Shown: positions 7,085 to 16,144, numbered from the stretch's first letter. The stretch: DNA of 37,406 nucleotides from Pseudomonas aylmerensis (GCF_001702265.1 NZ_MAUE01000027.1:1-37406), one strand, 5' to 3'. The notes: generated from the letters alone by a model not told the origin. Program-made: numbers and translations.

Positions 7085-9598
7085 ATGTACAAGCGCACCG
7101 GGCTCGTCAGCTTCACGCTCACTGCCTTGGCCCTGGCGATGGCCAGCGAGCGGCTCAACGCTGCCGAGGCGGCCACCACCGAGCACGTCGAAGTGGTCGG
7201 CCAGGCTGCCGCCATGGACCAGGCGCTCAAGGAGCAGCGCCGCTCCGACAGCATCAAGAGCGTGGTGCATGCCGACGGCGTGGCCCAGTTGCCGGATGAA
7301 AACGTCGCCGAAGCGGTGCAGCGCCTGCCGGGCATCAGCGTCGAGCGCGACCAGGGTGAAGGGCGCTTTGTCAGCGTGCGCGGCCTGGGCCCGGACCTCA
7401 ACAGCGTGACCATCAATGGCACCCTGGTGCCCGCGCCGGAAAGCGCGCGCCGCGCGGTGGCGCTCGATGTGCTGCCCTCGGAACTGGTGCAATCGCTGTC
7501 GGTGATCAAGACCCTCACGCCGGACATGGACGCCAACTCCCTCGGCGGCACCGTCGACGTGCAAAGCCTGTCGGCCTTCGACCACAAGGGCCTGTTCTAC
7601 ACCGGCAGCAGCGAAGCCAGCTACGACAAGAACACCCGCCAGACCAGCCCCAAGTTCTCCGGCGCCGCCAGTAACCGTTTCAGCCTTGGCGACGGCATCG
7701 ACAACTTTGGCGTGGCCGCCGCCCTCAGCTGGCAGAAGCGCGACTTCGGCTCGGACAACGTCGAGACCGGCGGCGCCTGGGACTTCACCGATGGCGCCAG
7801 ACTCAACGAGTTCGAACAGCGCGACTATGACATCAGCCGCGAACGCGCCGGGGGTGGCCTGAACTTCGACTACAAGCCCGATGACCTCAGCAGCTACTAC
7901 CTGCGCACTCTCTACAGCCGCTACAAGGACAGCGAGACCCGCAACTCCACCAGCATCGAGTTTGCCGACCCCCAGGCGCCCGGCGAACTGGGCGATGCCG
8001 AGGGCAAGCGCAAGCTGAAGAACCGCGAGGAAACCCAGGAGATCCAGTCCTACGTGTTCGGCGGCGAACGCATGCTCGCCCTCTGGACCTTGAGCGGCCA
8101 GGCCGGCTACAGCCAGTCCAGCGAAGACAGCCCGGCGCACATTGCCGGCGCCACTTTTGACGGCGGCGACTTCGCCAACAGCGGCTTCTATGACAAGGAC
8201 AAGCCACGCCCGATCATCGGCGCCGGTTTCTACGACGCGAACAACTTCACCCTCGACAAGGTCGACTGGGAGAAGCAGAACACCAAGGACACCGAGAAAA
8301 ACCTGCGCCTGGACCTGGCCCGCGACTATGACCTCGGCGGCTACGCGTCCCAGGTCAAGTTCGGCGGCAAGGTCAGCCGTCGCAACAAGGACAACGACCT
8401 GGAGGCCTGGGTCTACCAAGACTTCGACACCCTGGGCTTCACCGCCGACCAGCTCAACCTCACTCAATTTCAGAAAGGCTCTGTCGACTATCGCCTCGGC
8501 AACTACGGCCCCGGCATCAGCCCTGGCGCGATCAAGCAGTTGATCGGCAGTCTCAACCCGGCGGATTTCTATGACGAGACCGAATCGCGGGTCAACGACT
8601 TCACCATCCGCGAGGACATCAATGCCGGCTACCTGATGAACACAGTCGATATCGACGACTGGCGCTTTATCGCCGGCCTGCGCTACGAGGGCACCGAGTT
8701 CGAAGCCAAGGGCACCGGCGCGACCGATGGGGTGTTCACGCCCACCGAAACCAAGCGCCGCTATCACCACTGGCTGCCCGGCCTGCATGCGCGCTACCAG
8801 ATCGACAAGAACACCCAATTGCGCGCCGCGTGGACCAAATCCGTGGTGCGCCCGACCTTCGGCCAACTGGCGCCGGGGTTTGTCATCGACGATGACGAAG
8901 CCACCTTCGGCAACCCGGACCTCAAGCCCCTGGAGTCGAGCAACCTGGACCTGGGCATCGAGCACTTCATGGGCCGCGCCGGGACCGTGTCCGCGTTCGT
9001 GTTCTACAAGGACATCAAGAACTTCGTCTACAACACCGACCTGGCCGGCACAGGCGCCTGGACCAACTTCGCCGAGGCCCATACCTACGCCAACGGCGAC
9101 AGCGCCAAGCTCTACGGCCTGGAACTGGCCTACTCGCAGAAATTCGACTGGCTGCCCGCGCCGTGGAACGGCTTGCTGATCGGTGCCAACAGCACGTTCA
9201 GCCGCTCCAGCGCCGATATCGAAGGCTTCGACAGTGCCAGCGGCCGTAACCGCAAGCGCAACATCAGCCTGCCGAACCAGTCGGACACCGTCGGCAACCT
9301 GATGCTCGGTTGGGAAAACGACAGGCTCAGCCTGCGTGTGTCGGCCAACTATAAGTCGGCGTACCTGTATGAACTCGCCTCGATCAACGACAAGGCCCAC
9401 GACCTGCACGTCGACGCGCAGACCTTCGTGGACTTCAGCGCGCGCTACTCGCTGAGCAAAAACCTGCAGGTCAGCTTCGAGGCGCAGAACCTCACCGATG
9501 AGTCGTACTTCGTCTACACCGGCCATCGCAGCTACAACGGCCAATACGAAGAGTACGGCCCGACCTACAAGCTGGGCCTGACCTTCACCCATTTCTGA
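7085..9598 (+). CDS. TonB-dependent outer-membrane receptor (phytate-linked)
   Basis: The product is 837 aa. A signal peptide ends near residues 25-28 (RLNAAEA), and a TonB-box-like stretch (EHVEVVGQ) follows. The plug domain runs to about residue 170 (LPGISVERDQ, RFVSVRGLGPDLNSVTING, LGGTVDVQ). The rest is a 22-strand-type barrel ending in aromatic F (KLGLTFTHF). The SVRGLGPD signature and overall form resemble the Xanthomonas/Caulobacter-type TonB receptors (TIGR01782-like). GGGGAGGA lies 3 bases before the ATG. It is the first gene of a module with phytase and its own energiser, so it probably imports phytate or a lower inositol phosphate, or helps present substrate to the phytase. Substrate is inferred. 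Confidence 0.9.
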   Translation: MYKRTGLVSFTLTALALAMASERLNAAEAATTEHVEVVGQAAAMDQALKEQRRSDSIKSVVHADGVAQLPDENVAEAVQRLPGISVERDQGEGRFVSVRGLGPDLNSVTINGTLVPAPESARRAVALDVLPSELVQSLSVIKTLTPDMDANSLGGTVDVQSLSAFDHKGLFYTGSSEASYDKNTRQTSPKFSGAASNRFSLGDGIDNFGVAAALSWQKRDFGSDNVETGGAWDFTDGARLNEFEQRDYDISRERAGGGLNFDYKPDDLSSYYLRTLYSRYKDSETRNSTSIEFADPQAPGELGDAEGKRKLKNREETQEIQSYVFGGERMLALWTLSGQAGYSQSSEDSPAHIAGATFDGGDFANSGFYDKDKPRPIIGAGFYDANNFTLDKVDWEKQNTKDTEKNLRLDLARDYDLGGYASQVKFGGKVSRRNKDNDLEAWVYQDFDTLGFTADQLNLTQFQKGSVDYRLGNYGPGISPGAIKQLIGSLNPADFYDETESRVNDFTIREDINAGYLMNTVDIDDWRFIAGLRYEGTEFEAKGTGATDGVFTPTETKRRYHHWLPGLHARYQIDKNTQLRAAWTKSVVRPTFGQLAPGFVIDDDEATFGNPDLKPLESSNLDLGIEHFMGRAGTVSAFVFYKDIKNFVYNTDLAGTGAWTNFAEAHTYANGDSAKLYGLELAYSQKFDWLPAPWNGLLIGANSTFSRSSADIEGFDSASGRNRKRNISLPNQSDTVGNLMLGWENDRLSLRVSANYKSAYLYELASINDKAHDLHVDAQTFVDFSARYSLSKNLQVSFEAQNLTDESYFVYTGHRSYNGQYEEYGPTYKLGLTFTHF

Positions 9599-9673
9599 AC
9601 TCAACACATTCCAGCTGCCGGCGCTGGCTTGCCTGGAGTTGATCTCCAACGTATTCGAAGGATTTGCACGTTA

Positions 9674-11539
9674 ATGAGAATGTCCAAGCTGTACCTGTTG
9701 ATTGCCCTGGCCACCTGCGGCCACGCCCTGGCCGGCGACCTGGCGCTGACCCCGTGGGCGCCTGGCCTCAAGGCTGAAGCCGTGGCCTTCCTGCCCAACA
9801 GCCCCGAGCGCCTGGCCGCTGGCGCCCGCGACGGCCTGCAATTGCTCGATCGCCAAGGCGCGGAGCTGGCGCGTTTCAAGGGCAATTTCAGCAGCCTCGA
9901 CACCCGCGCCGCCGGCGCCCAGGTGGTGGCCGCCAGTCTCGACAACGACCGTCAGCAAGCGCTGTTGATCAACCTGGATGTCGCCGGCAGGCGCTTTGGC
10001 AAGCCGCTGTACTTGCCGACCCGCGACTTTGCGGTAAATGGCCTGTGCCTTTACCGCGATGCAGCAGCCAACCTGTTTGTGTTCCTGGTCGGTGAAGAGG
10101 GCAAGGGCGAGCAATGGCTGGTGGGCAATGGCGCCACGTTATTGAGTGAGGCCCAGCGCGTGCGCGGGGTGCCGCTGCCGCCGTCGGCGCAGTTCTGCCA
10201 GGTCGATGACGCCACCCAGCAGTTGCTGGTGAATGAAGAAAACATCGGTTGGTGGGCCTATCCGGCGCACCCGGAAGCCGAGGTCAAGCGCACGCCGGTG
10301 GCGCTGTTCGACACGCCCAGGCGCGAAGCCGGGGCCATGGCGTCGGTGCCCGGCGGGATGGTCGCACTCGATCCCAAGACCTCCGAGCTGCACCTGTTCC
10401 AGCACACCGGCGAGCGTTGGGTCGAGCAATCGAGCCTGAGCCTGCCAGGCCTCAAAGAGCCGGAGCAACTGACGGTCAACGGCCGGCAACTGCTGGTGCG
10501 TGACGACGACACCGGCGCGCTCTACCAGGCCACCCTCGACTGGCAGGCCCAGCCGGTGGCGGCGGTGCCGGTGCTGCCGGAAGTCGCCGCCGTGCGCCAG
10601 ACCGACCCGGTCGGCCGCCAGGGCGATGCAGCGGATGATCCGGCGATCTGGATTCACCCCGGGCAACCGGCGAAAAGCCGCGTGCTCGGCACCAACAAGA
10701 AACAGGGCCTGCTCGCCTATGACCTCGACGGCAAGCTGCTGCAGGAGCTGGCCGTCGGGCGCCTCAACAATGTCGATGTACGCCCCAACTTCAAACTCGG
10801 CCAGCGCACGGTCGACCTGGCCGTGGCGAGCAATCGTGATCACAACAGCCTGAGTCTGTTCAGCATCGACCGCCAGAGTGGCGAGTTGCGCGAAGCCGGT
10901 GAGGTGCCCACGCCGCTCAAGGAAATCTACGGCATCTGCCTGTTCCAGCCGGCCAGTGGGGAGATCTACGCGATCGCCAACGGCAAGGACGGCACCTTCC
11001 TGCAATACCGCCTCAGCGCGCCGGATGGCCGTGCGCAGGGTGAGCTGGTGCGCCAGTTCAAGGTCGACAGCCAACCCGAAGGCTGCGTGGCCGACGACCA
11101 GCGCCAGCGCCTGTTTATCGGCGAGGAAGATGTCGGCGTGTGGGCGGTGGACGCCCGCGCCGATCAACCGGCGACCCTGGCCAACGTGATCAAGGTCGGC
11201 CCGCAACTGCACGCGGACGTCGAAGGCCTGGCGCTGTACCAGAGCGACAAGCGCGACTACCTGGTGATCTCCAGCCAAGGCAATGACAGCTACCTGGTGG
11301 TGGATGCCGAACCGCCGTTTGCCGTGCACGGCGCTTTCCGCGTGGGCCTGAATGCGGCCGCCGGCATCGATGGCGCCTCGGAAACCGATGGCCTGGAAGT
11401 TACCGCCATCAACCTCGGCGGGCCATGGAGCCAGGGCATGCTGGTGGTGCAGGACGGGCGCAAGCGCATGCCCGAGCAGACCCAGAACTTCAAGTTCGTG
11501 CCCTGGGCCGACGTGACCCGCGCACTGAAATTGCCCTGA
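9674..11539 (+). CDS. Two-domain beta-propeller phytase (3-phytase)
   Basis: From this start the product is 621 aa with a signal peptide cut after HALA (residues 18-21). GAAGGA about 11 bases before ATG 9674 favours it over an upstream in-frame ATG at 9629. The C-terminal half is a beta-propeller phytase: D321-D-P-A-I-W-I-H-P is the hallmark calcium/phosphate-site motif, and later blades show NVDVRPNF, GEEDVGVWAVD, DVEGLALY and ASETDGLEV. The N-terminal half (about 25-295) has a diverged propeller-like pattern without DDPAIW, as in known dual-domain enzymes in which it aids hydrolysis. It is likely periplasmic or outer-membrane associated and releases phosphate from calcium-phytate. It follows the receptor by 75 bases. 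Confidence 0.9.
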   Translation: MRMSKLYLLIALATCGHALAGDLALTPWAPGLKAEAVAFLPNSPERLAAGARDGLQLLDRQGAELARFKGNFSSLDTRAAGAQVVAASLDNDRQQALLINLDVAGRRFGKPLYLPTRDFAVNGLCLYRDAAANLFVFLVGEEGKGEQWLVGNGATLLSEAQRVRGVPLPPSAQFCQVDDATQQLLVNEENIGWWAYPAHPEAEVKRTPVALFDTPRREAGAMASVPGGMVALDPKTSELHLFQHTGERWVEQSSLSLPGLKEPEQLTVNGRQLLVRDDDTGALYQATLDWQAQPVAAVPVLPEVAAVRQTDPVGRQGDAADDPAIWIHPGQPAKSRVLGTNKKQGLLAYDLDGKLLQELAVGRLNNVDVRPNFKLGQRTVDLAVASNRDHNSLSLFSIDRQSGELREAGEVPTPLKEIYGICLFQPASGEIYAIANGKDGTFLQYRLSAPDGRAQGELVRQFKVDSQPEGCVADDQRQRLFIGEEDVGVWAVDARADQPATLANVIKVGPQLHADVEGLALYQSDKRDYLVISSQGNDSYLVVDAEPPFAVHGAFRVGLNAAAGIDGASETDGLEVTAINLGGPWSQGMLVVQDGRKRMPEQTQNFKFVPWADVTRALKLP

Positions 11540-11540
11540 A

Positions 11541-11574
11541 CCGTCATCACCCGGTCATCACTTTTTAATCGAAT
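11541..11574 (+). promoter_or_regulatory. Candidate second Pho box before exbB
   Basis: CCGTCAT (11541-11547), CACC, CGGTCAT (11552-11558) again has the 7-4-7 layout, and TCGAAT (11569-11574, 4 of 6 to TATAAT) follows after exactly 10 bases. It starts 2 bases after the phytase stop and would allow separate PhoB-driven expression of the energiser genes. Confidence 0.5.
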
Positions 11575-11585
11575 AGGACATCACC

Positions 11586-12278
11586 ATGCACGCGACGATG
11601 GAACATATGACGATCTGGGGTTTGATCAGCGACGCCAGCCTGTTGGTCAAGGCCGTAATGCTCACCTTGCTGTTGGCCTCGTTGCTCAGCTGGTACCTGA
11701 TAATCCAGCGCGCCAGTGTGCTGCGGCGCCTGGAGCGCCAGTTGAATGGCTTCGTGCAGCGCTTTCGCGCGGCGCCGGACTTGCAGGCGTTGTGCCGTGA
11801 AACCGTGCAGGCAGGTGAGGGCGGCGTGGCGCCGATCTTTATCGCCGGGGTCCACGAATACCAGCACCTGCACAGCCATGACCCGGCGGTGCTGGAAGGT
11901 GTGGAGCGCGCCTTGCAGGTGGCGATCACCGAGCAGGAAGTCGAGCTGGAAAAGGGCTTGCAGTTCCTCGCGACCGTGGGCTCGGTCAGTCCCTATATCG
12001 GTCTGTTCGGCACAGTGTGGGGGATCATGAACTCGTTCATCGGCCTGTCCCAGGTGCAACAGGCGACCTTGTCCACGGTGGCGCCGGGCATTGCCGAAGC
12101 CTTGATCGCCACGGCCATCGGCCTGTTTGCGGCGATCCCCGCAGTGATCGCCTACAACCGCTTTGCCGCGCGCAGCCAGACGCTGCTCACGCGCTACTAC
12201 GCCTTCGGCAACGAGCTGCAAGTGCGCCTGCACCGCACCCTGCGCGGTACGCCGATCAACCTGGCCGTGGCCGCCTGA
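11586..12278 (+). CDS. ExbB-type proton channel subunit (MotA/TolQ/ExbB family)
   Basis: The product is 230 aa with membrane helices near 19-38, 117-140 and 160-180. The family signature runs through LATVGSVSPYIGLFGTVWGI, then TVAPGIAEALIATAIGLFAA. With ExbD it forms the inner-membrane proton channel that powers TonB. AGGA lies 7 bases before the ATG. It follows the phytase by 46 bases and precedes exbD by 15. Being encoded beside one receptor, it is probably a dedicated energiser rather than the housekeeping set. It could be called TolQ-like on sequence alone, but the following tonB argues for ExbB. Confidence 0.9.
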   Translation: MHATMEHMTIWGLISDASLLVKAVMLTLLLASLLSWYLIIQRASVLRRLERQLNGFVQRFRAAPDLQALCRETVQAGEGGVAPIFIAGVHEYQHLHSHDPAVLEGVERALQVAITEQEVELEKGLQFLATVGSVSPYIGLFGTVWGIMNSFIGLSQVQQATLSTVAPGIAEALIATAIGLFAAIPAVIAYNRFAARSQTLLTRYYAFGNELQVRLHRTLRGTPINLAVAA

Positions 12279-12293
12279 ACAAGGAGCAAGCCG

Positions 12294-12740
12294 ATGTTAA
12301 CCAGGCCGCAACGCAAGCACGGGCCCAAGGCCGAGATGAACGTGGTGCCGTATATCGACGTGATGCTGGTGCTGTTGGTGATCTTCATGGTCACCGCGCC
12401 GATGCTGACCCAGGGCGTGAAGATCGATCTGCCCAAGGTCGCCGCCGAGGCGCTGGCCACCGACACGCGCCAGCAGATCCTCACGCTGTCGGTGAAGGCT
12501 GACGGCGGCTATTACTGGAACCTTGGCGGCGAACTCGACACCCAGCACCAGACCGACAGCGCCGTGACCCTCGACGAAATGGGCGCCAAGGTCATGCAAG
12601 TGGTGGCGGCGCGCAGCGACACCCAGGTGTACATCCGCGCCGACGACAACGCCGGCTACGGGCGTGTGGTCGCGGCCATGGCGGTGTTGCAGAAAGGCGG
12701 GGTGAGCAACCTGGGGTTGGTGACCGAGGCCCCGCAATGA
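12294..12740 (+). CDS. ExbD-type biopolymer transport protein
   Basis: The product is 148 aa with a single N-terminal helix at about 17-38. It carries the critical membrane aspartate D22 in PYIDVMLVLLVIFMV and a periplasmic domain containing VYIRADDNAGYGRVVAAM. It partners ExbB and TonB in proton-driven energy transfer to outer-membrane receptors. AAGGAG lies 7 bases before the ATG. Its stop overlaps the tonB start by 4 bases (ATGA), indicating translational coupling. Confidence 0.92.
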   Translation: MLTRPQRKHGPKAEMNVVPYIDVMLVLLVIFMVTAPMLTQGVKIDLPKVAAEALATDTRQQILTLSVKADGGYYWNLGGELDTQHQTDSAVTLDEMGAKVMQVVAARSDTQVYIRADDNAGYGRVVAAMAVLQKGGVSNLGLVTEAPQ

Positions 12741-13504
12741 CGGCGATGATCATGCACAGTGAGACGCTGGCGCTGGCGCCCCGGGAGCCGTCCGGGTTGT
12801 GGAGAAACAGCGTCGCGGCGAGCCTGGCGGTAGCCCTGCACGCAGGGGTGCTGGCAGCGCTGATGCTGGGTTGGTCGGCGGAAAAAGCGCCGGTGGACAC
12901 ACCCAGGGTCATGCATACCCAATTGGTGATGCTGCCACCTGCGCCCGTGCCTGCTCCCGCACCTGAGCCGGTGGCCTTCACGCCACCGGAACCTGTGCCC
13001 GTGCCCGTGCCGGTCAAACCCACGGTCGATCCACAGGTCCAGGCGCAGAAACTCGAGAAGGCCGCGTTGGCACGCAAGCGCGTCGAAGAGCAGAAAATCG
13101 AGGCACAACAGCAGCGCCTGGCTACCGAGCAGCGCAACCGTGAACAGGCGCAACAGCGCCTCGACCAGCAGCGCCTCGCCGCCGAAACAGCCCGTGTCGC
13201 TGCCCCCGCAGCAGCGCCGGCACCGGCCTTCGACAGCCGCCAATACCAGCCCTTGAGCAAGGAAGCGCCGGACTACCCCGAGCGTGCCCTCGACAAGAAC
13301 ATCGAAGGTGACTGCTCGGTGGAATACACAGTGAACACCCAGGGCCGCGTGGAAAACCCCAAAGTGCTCGATGGCTGTCACCCCCTGTTTATCCGGCCGT
13401 CACTGGCAGCGGCGAACACCTTCCGCTACCAGCCCAGGATCGTTGACGGCAAAGCCGTTCCCGTGCCGGCGGTGCGCAACACCTTCCACTACCGCATCAA
13501 ATGA
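12737..13504 (+). CDS. TonB energy-transducing protein
   Basis: The product is 255 aa. An N-terminal membrane anchor lies at about 24-45, then a Pro/Val-rich spacer at about 66-95 (PPAPVPAPAPEPV). A Gln/Glu/Arg-rich likely coiled coil follows at about 100-155, and a C-terminal TonB domain at about 165-255 (APDYPERALDKNIEGDCSVE). C311-style numbering does not apply; two cysteines (near 194 and 215) could form a disulfide. It spans the periplasm and contacts TonB boxes, presumably that of the receptor at 7085. The last codons and stop are copied twice downstream in 171-bp tandem units. Confidence 0.92.
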   Translation: MTAMIMHSETLALAPREPSGLWRNSVAASLAVALHAGVLAALMLGWSAEKAPVDTPRVMHTQLVMLPPAPVPAPAPEPVAFTPPEPVPVPVPVKPTVDPQVQAQKLEKAALARKRVEEQKIEAQQQRLATEQRNREQAQQRLDQQRLAAETARVAAPAAAPAPAFDSRQYQPLSKEAPDYPERALDKNIEGDCSVEYTVNTQGRVENPKVLDGCHPLFIRPSLAAANTFRYQPRIVDGKAVPVPAVRNTFHYRIK

Positions 13505-13997
13505 TATCCCGTAGCCAACACCGGCCCCCCTGTGGGAGCGGGCTTGCTCGCGAAAGCGGTGGGTCAGTCGATGAGTTTGTTGACTGACAGTCCGCCTTCG
13601 CGGGCAAGCCCGCTCCCACCTTTGTACTCGGTGCAGTCTGCAGACCCTCGCAATCTCCACTACCGCATCAAGTGATATCCCGCAGTCAACACCGGGCCCC
13701 CTGTGGGAGCGGGCTTGCTCGCGAAAGCGGTGGGTCAGTCGATGAATGTGTTGACTGACAGTCCGCCTTCGCGGGCAAGCCCGCTCCCACATTTGTAATC
13801 GGTGCAGTCTGCATGTCCTTGCAATCTCCACTACCGCATCAAGTGATATCCCGCAGTCAACACCGGGCCCCCTGTGGGAGCGGGCTTGCTCGCGAAAGCG
13901 GTGGGTCAGTCGATGAGTTTGTTGACTGACAGTCCGCCTTCGCGGGCAAGCCCGCTCCCACATTTTTAGACGGTGTAAGTCAGCAGATCCTTGCAAT
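13485..13997. repeat. Three 171-bp tandem units, each with a REP pair and a copy of the tonB 3' end
   Basis: Units begin at 13485, 13656 and 13827, an exact 171-base period, and the third ends at 13997. Each opens with TCCACTACCGCATCAA(A/G)TGA, the last codons and stop of tonB. Each then has a short linker and a facing REP pair, TGTGGGAGCGGGCTTGCTCG and GGGCAAGCCCGCTCCCAC, around GACTGACAG. Copies two and three are more alike to each other (CCGCAGTCAACACCGGGCC) than to the first. This is a local tandem duplication that took the gene end with it. The first unit overlaps the real tonB end. Confidence 0.93.
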
Positions 13998-14006
13998 GTG
14001 GCTGTG

Positions 14007-14954
14007 TCAGGTGTTGACCAGGTTGGCCAGTTCAGCCCCCGCGACATACTTCTCCAGATTCGCCAGGAACGTGTCCGCAATTTCGTTGCGGCTATTGGTG
14101 GAAATGGCCGAAGTGTGCGGCGACAACCTGACTCTCGGGTGGGTATACAACGGGTGCCCATCCGGCAGTGGTTCCGGTTCGGTCACGTCCAGCGATGCCA
14201 GCCCGATCTGTCCGTTGTCGAGTGCTTCGAGCAGCGCCTCCTGATCCAGCAGGCCACCGCGCGCGATGTTGATCAGGTGCAGCCCGGGCTTGGCGCTGCC
14301 GAGTACATCGCGATTGATGATATGCCGCGTGGATTCGGTCAGCGGGGCTGCCACCACCAGGTGGTCCGCGCGGGCGAACAGGTCGTGGATGTCCTTGGCC
14401 GCTTCCACACCGGCAACACCAAACGGCGCCTGGCTTTGGCGCAGTGCCACGACTTGGATGCCCAGGGCCAGTGCCTTGTGCGCCAGGCTCGCGCCAATTG
14501 CGCCGAAGCCGAGGATGCCCAGCGTGGTGCCTTTGAGCGGGCGCAACGGGGTGAAATTCCACTGGGCGTCCTTCACCCAGATGTCCGGCAAATGCTTGGA
14601 CGCGGCAAAGATCGCCGCCAACGCGAACTCGGCGAGGTTGTCGGCCGCGCTGCCTCGGGAGGTGGTCACCGGTGGCCCGTTGAACAGCCATTGCGGGTAG
14701 AAATCGATGCCCGATGACACCAGGTGCACCCACTGTGCGCCGTAGGGCCAGCCCGGTGGCGGGGTGTCCGGGGCGGTGTAGCCACGCACGTTGATCGGAC
14801 GCAGCAACAGGATATTCGCCTGCGGCGGCAGGTCGCTCGGCACCCCTGGCGGCACGCCGATCACTTCGGCGTCGGCGTGCAGCACGCGCAGGCGCTCGCG
14901 GATCACGTCGTTGTAATCCTCGTCGAGCTGGCTGGCAATAATCACCTGACTCAT
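14007..14954 (-). CDS. D-2-hydroxyacid dehydrogenase (NAD(P)-binding)
   Basis: The product is 315 aa. The Rossmann motif is L148-G-F-G-A-I-G154. The catalytic set is R232 (NIARGG), E261 (TEPEPLP) and H280 (SPHTSA). Enzymes of this family interconvert 2-hydroxy and 2-keto acids in the cytosol. It overlaps the acyl-CoA dehydrogenase homologue by 4 bases (ATGA) and is the last gene of the minus-strand organosulfur run, so it may reduce a keto acid left after desulfonation; this is inference. It ends near the tandem REP units. Confidence 0.9.
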   Translation of the reverse strand: MSQVIIASQLDEDYNDVIRERLRVLHADAEVIGVPPGVPSDLPPQANILLLRPINVRGYTAPDTPPPGWPYGAQWVHLVSSGIDFYPQWLFNGPPVTTSRGSAADNLAEFALAAIFAASKHLPDIWVKDAQWNFTPLRPLKGTTLGILGFGAIGASLAHKALALGIQVVALRQSQAPFGVAGVEAAKDIHDLFARADHLVVAAPLTESTRHIINRDVLGSAKPGLHLINIARGGLLDQEALLEALDNGQIGLASLDVTEPEPLPDGHPLYTHPRVRLSPHTSAISTNSRNEIADTFLANLEKYVAGAELANLVNT

Positions 14955-16120
14955 GTGCGTTCCTTCTGGCGTTGGGCGAAGACCGCTTTGCCGACGCCTT
15001 GCAGCACAGCGTCATTCTGCGGGGTATGCACGCGACTGCAGAGCACGTCGCGGTAGTGTCGTTGCAGCGGGCTGTGACGCGACAGGCCGGGGTTGCCCGA
15101 GGCCTCGATGGCGAGTTCCACCGCGCGGATGGCATTGTTGGTGACCAGGTACTTCAACTGGGCCGCGTTGGCTGCCGGGGTATGACCTTCGGCGGCGGCG
15201 TCCAGCAGGCTGCGGTTGGCGAATAGCAGGGTGTCGATATGCCCGACGGTTTCCTGAAAACGCGACAGCGTCGACAACGCTGCACCGAGGTTGGACGGCT
15301 TGCGTTCTTCCAGCCAGTTCACCAGCCAGTCCCGCGCGGCCTGGGCCACCGCGTCGTACACCGATGACAGCAGCACCGACATCCACAGGAAGCCATCGCC
15401 ATCCAACTCCGGCTGCGGGGCACTCCAGGGGCTGACGCTGACGGCGTGGTCCAACGGCACCAGCACATTGTCGAGCACCACTTCATGGCTGCAGGTGGCG
15501 CGCATGCCCAGGTGGTCCCAGGTGTCGATAATGCTCACGCCAGGGCTGTCCTTGGGCACCAGCCAGGCGCCCACCAGCGGGTCGGCGTCATCGCTGCGGC
15601 CCCACACGCTGAACCAGCTCAGGCCATGGCTGCCGGTGGAGTAGATCTTGCGCCCGCTGATGCGCCAGCCCTCGGCGGTGCGCACTGCGGTGGTTGCCGG
15701 CAGGCCGCCACGGGCCGGGGTGCCGAGGTCGGGTTCGACGCGCAACGCATTGATCAAGGCACCGTCGCGCACCGCGTCCTCGGCCACTTGCGTACGCAGG
15801 TGGACCGGCCAGCTCTTGCTGTCTTGCAGGCGGGTGTGTTGCAGGTATTGCATCACCAGGATCAGCGCAGTGGACGGCTCGCCCCTGGCAATCGCACTGA
15901 TCGCCTTGCGCGCCTGCGGCAGACTGGCGCCGCCGCCGCCCAGGGCCTTGGGCACGGTGAGGGCGACCAGGCCGTGTTCATGCAACAACTTGAAGTTGGC
16001 ATGCGGGAACGCGCCGCTCTCGTCATACAGGTGCGCGGTGCTCGCCAGCTCGGCGCTGAGGCGTTCGAGCAGGGCTTCGAAGTTGGCGACTTCCACGGAG
16101 CGCAGAGACGGTTGGGTCAT
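14951..16120 (-). CDS. Acyl-CoA dehydrogenase family flavoprotein (SfnB/DszC-like)
   Basis: From MTQPSLRSVE the product is 389 aa, a usual length for the fold. The frame stays open 147 bases further upstream, but that part runs through the hairpin at 16145 and is compositionally non-coding. Domains: N-terminal helices (about 15-115), a beta domain (about 120-230, GWRISGRKIYSTGSHGLSWF, then HLGMRATCSH) and C-terminal helices. HLGMRATCSHEV resembles the DszC/SfnB subgroup, flavin monooxygenases acting on sulfur compounds, rather than beta-oxidation enzymes. Being next to a DszA-type enzyme supports a role in organosulfur oxidation. The Shine-Dalgarno sequence is weak. Confidence 0.82.
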   Translation of the reverse strand: MTQPSLRSVEVANFEALLERLSAELASTAHLYDESGAFPHANFKLLHEHGLVALTVPKALGGGGASLPQARKAISAIARGEPSTALILVMQYLQHTRLQDSKSWPVHLRTQVAEDAVRDGALINALRVEPDLGTPARGGLPATTAVRTAEGWRISGRKIYSTGSHGLSWFSVWGRSDDADPLVGAWLVPKDSPGVSIIDTWDHLGMRATCSHEVVLDNVLVPLDHAVSVSPWSAPQPELDGDGFLWMSVLLSSVYDAVAQAARDWLVNWLEERKPSNLGAALSTLSRFQETVGHIDTLLFANRSLLDAAAEGHTPAANAAQLKYLVTNNAIRAVELAIEASGNPGLSRHSPLQRHYRDVLCSRVHTPQNDAVLQGVGKAVFAQRQKERT

Positions 16121-16144
16121 AACAATATACTCGGTCAAAAATGT

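Noticed and set aside
13485..13997. Possible CRISPR-like array
   Set aside because: Units are 171 bp and contiguous with no unique spacers of constant size, and no cas genes are near.
13400..14161. A 253-codon minus-strand frame with internal protein repeats
   Set aside because: The repeats are translations of the three 171-bp DNA units with REP sequence; it also runs over the ends of tonB and the dehydrogenase gene.
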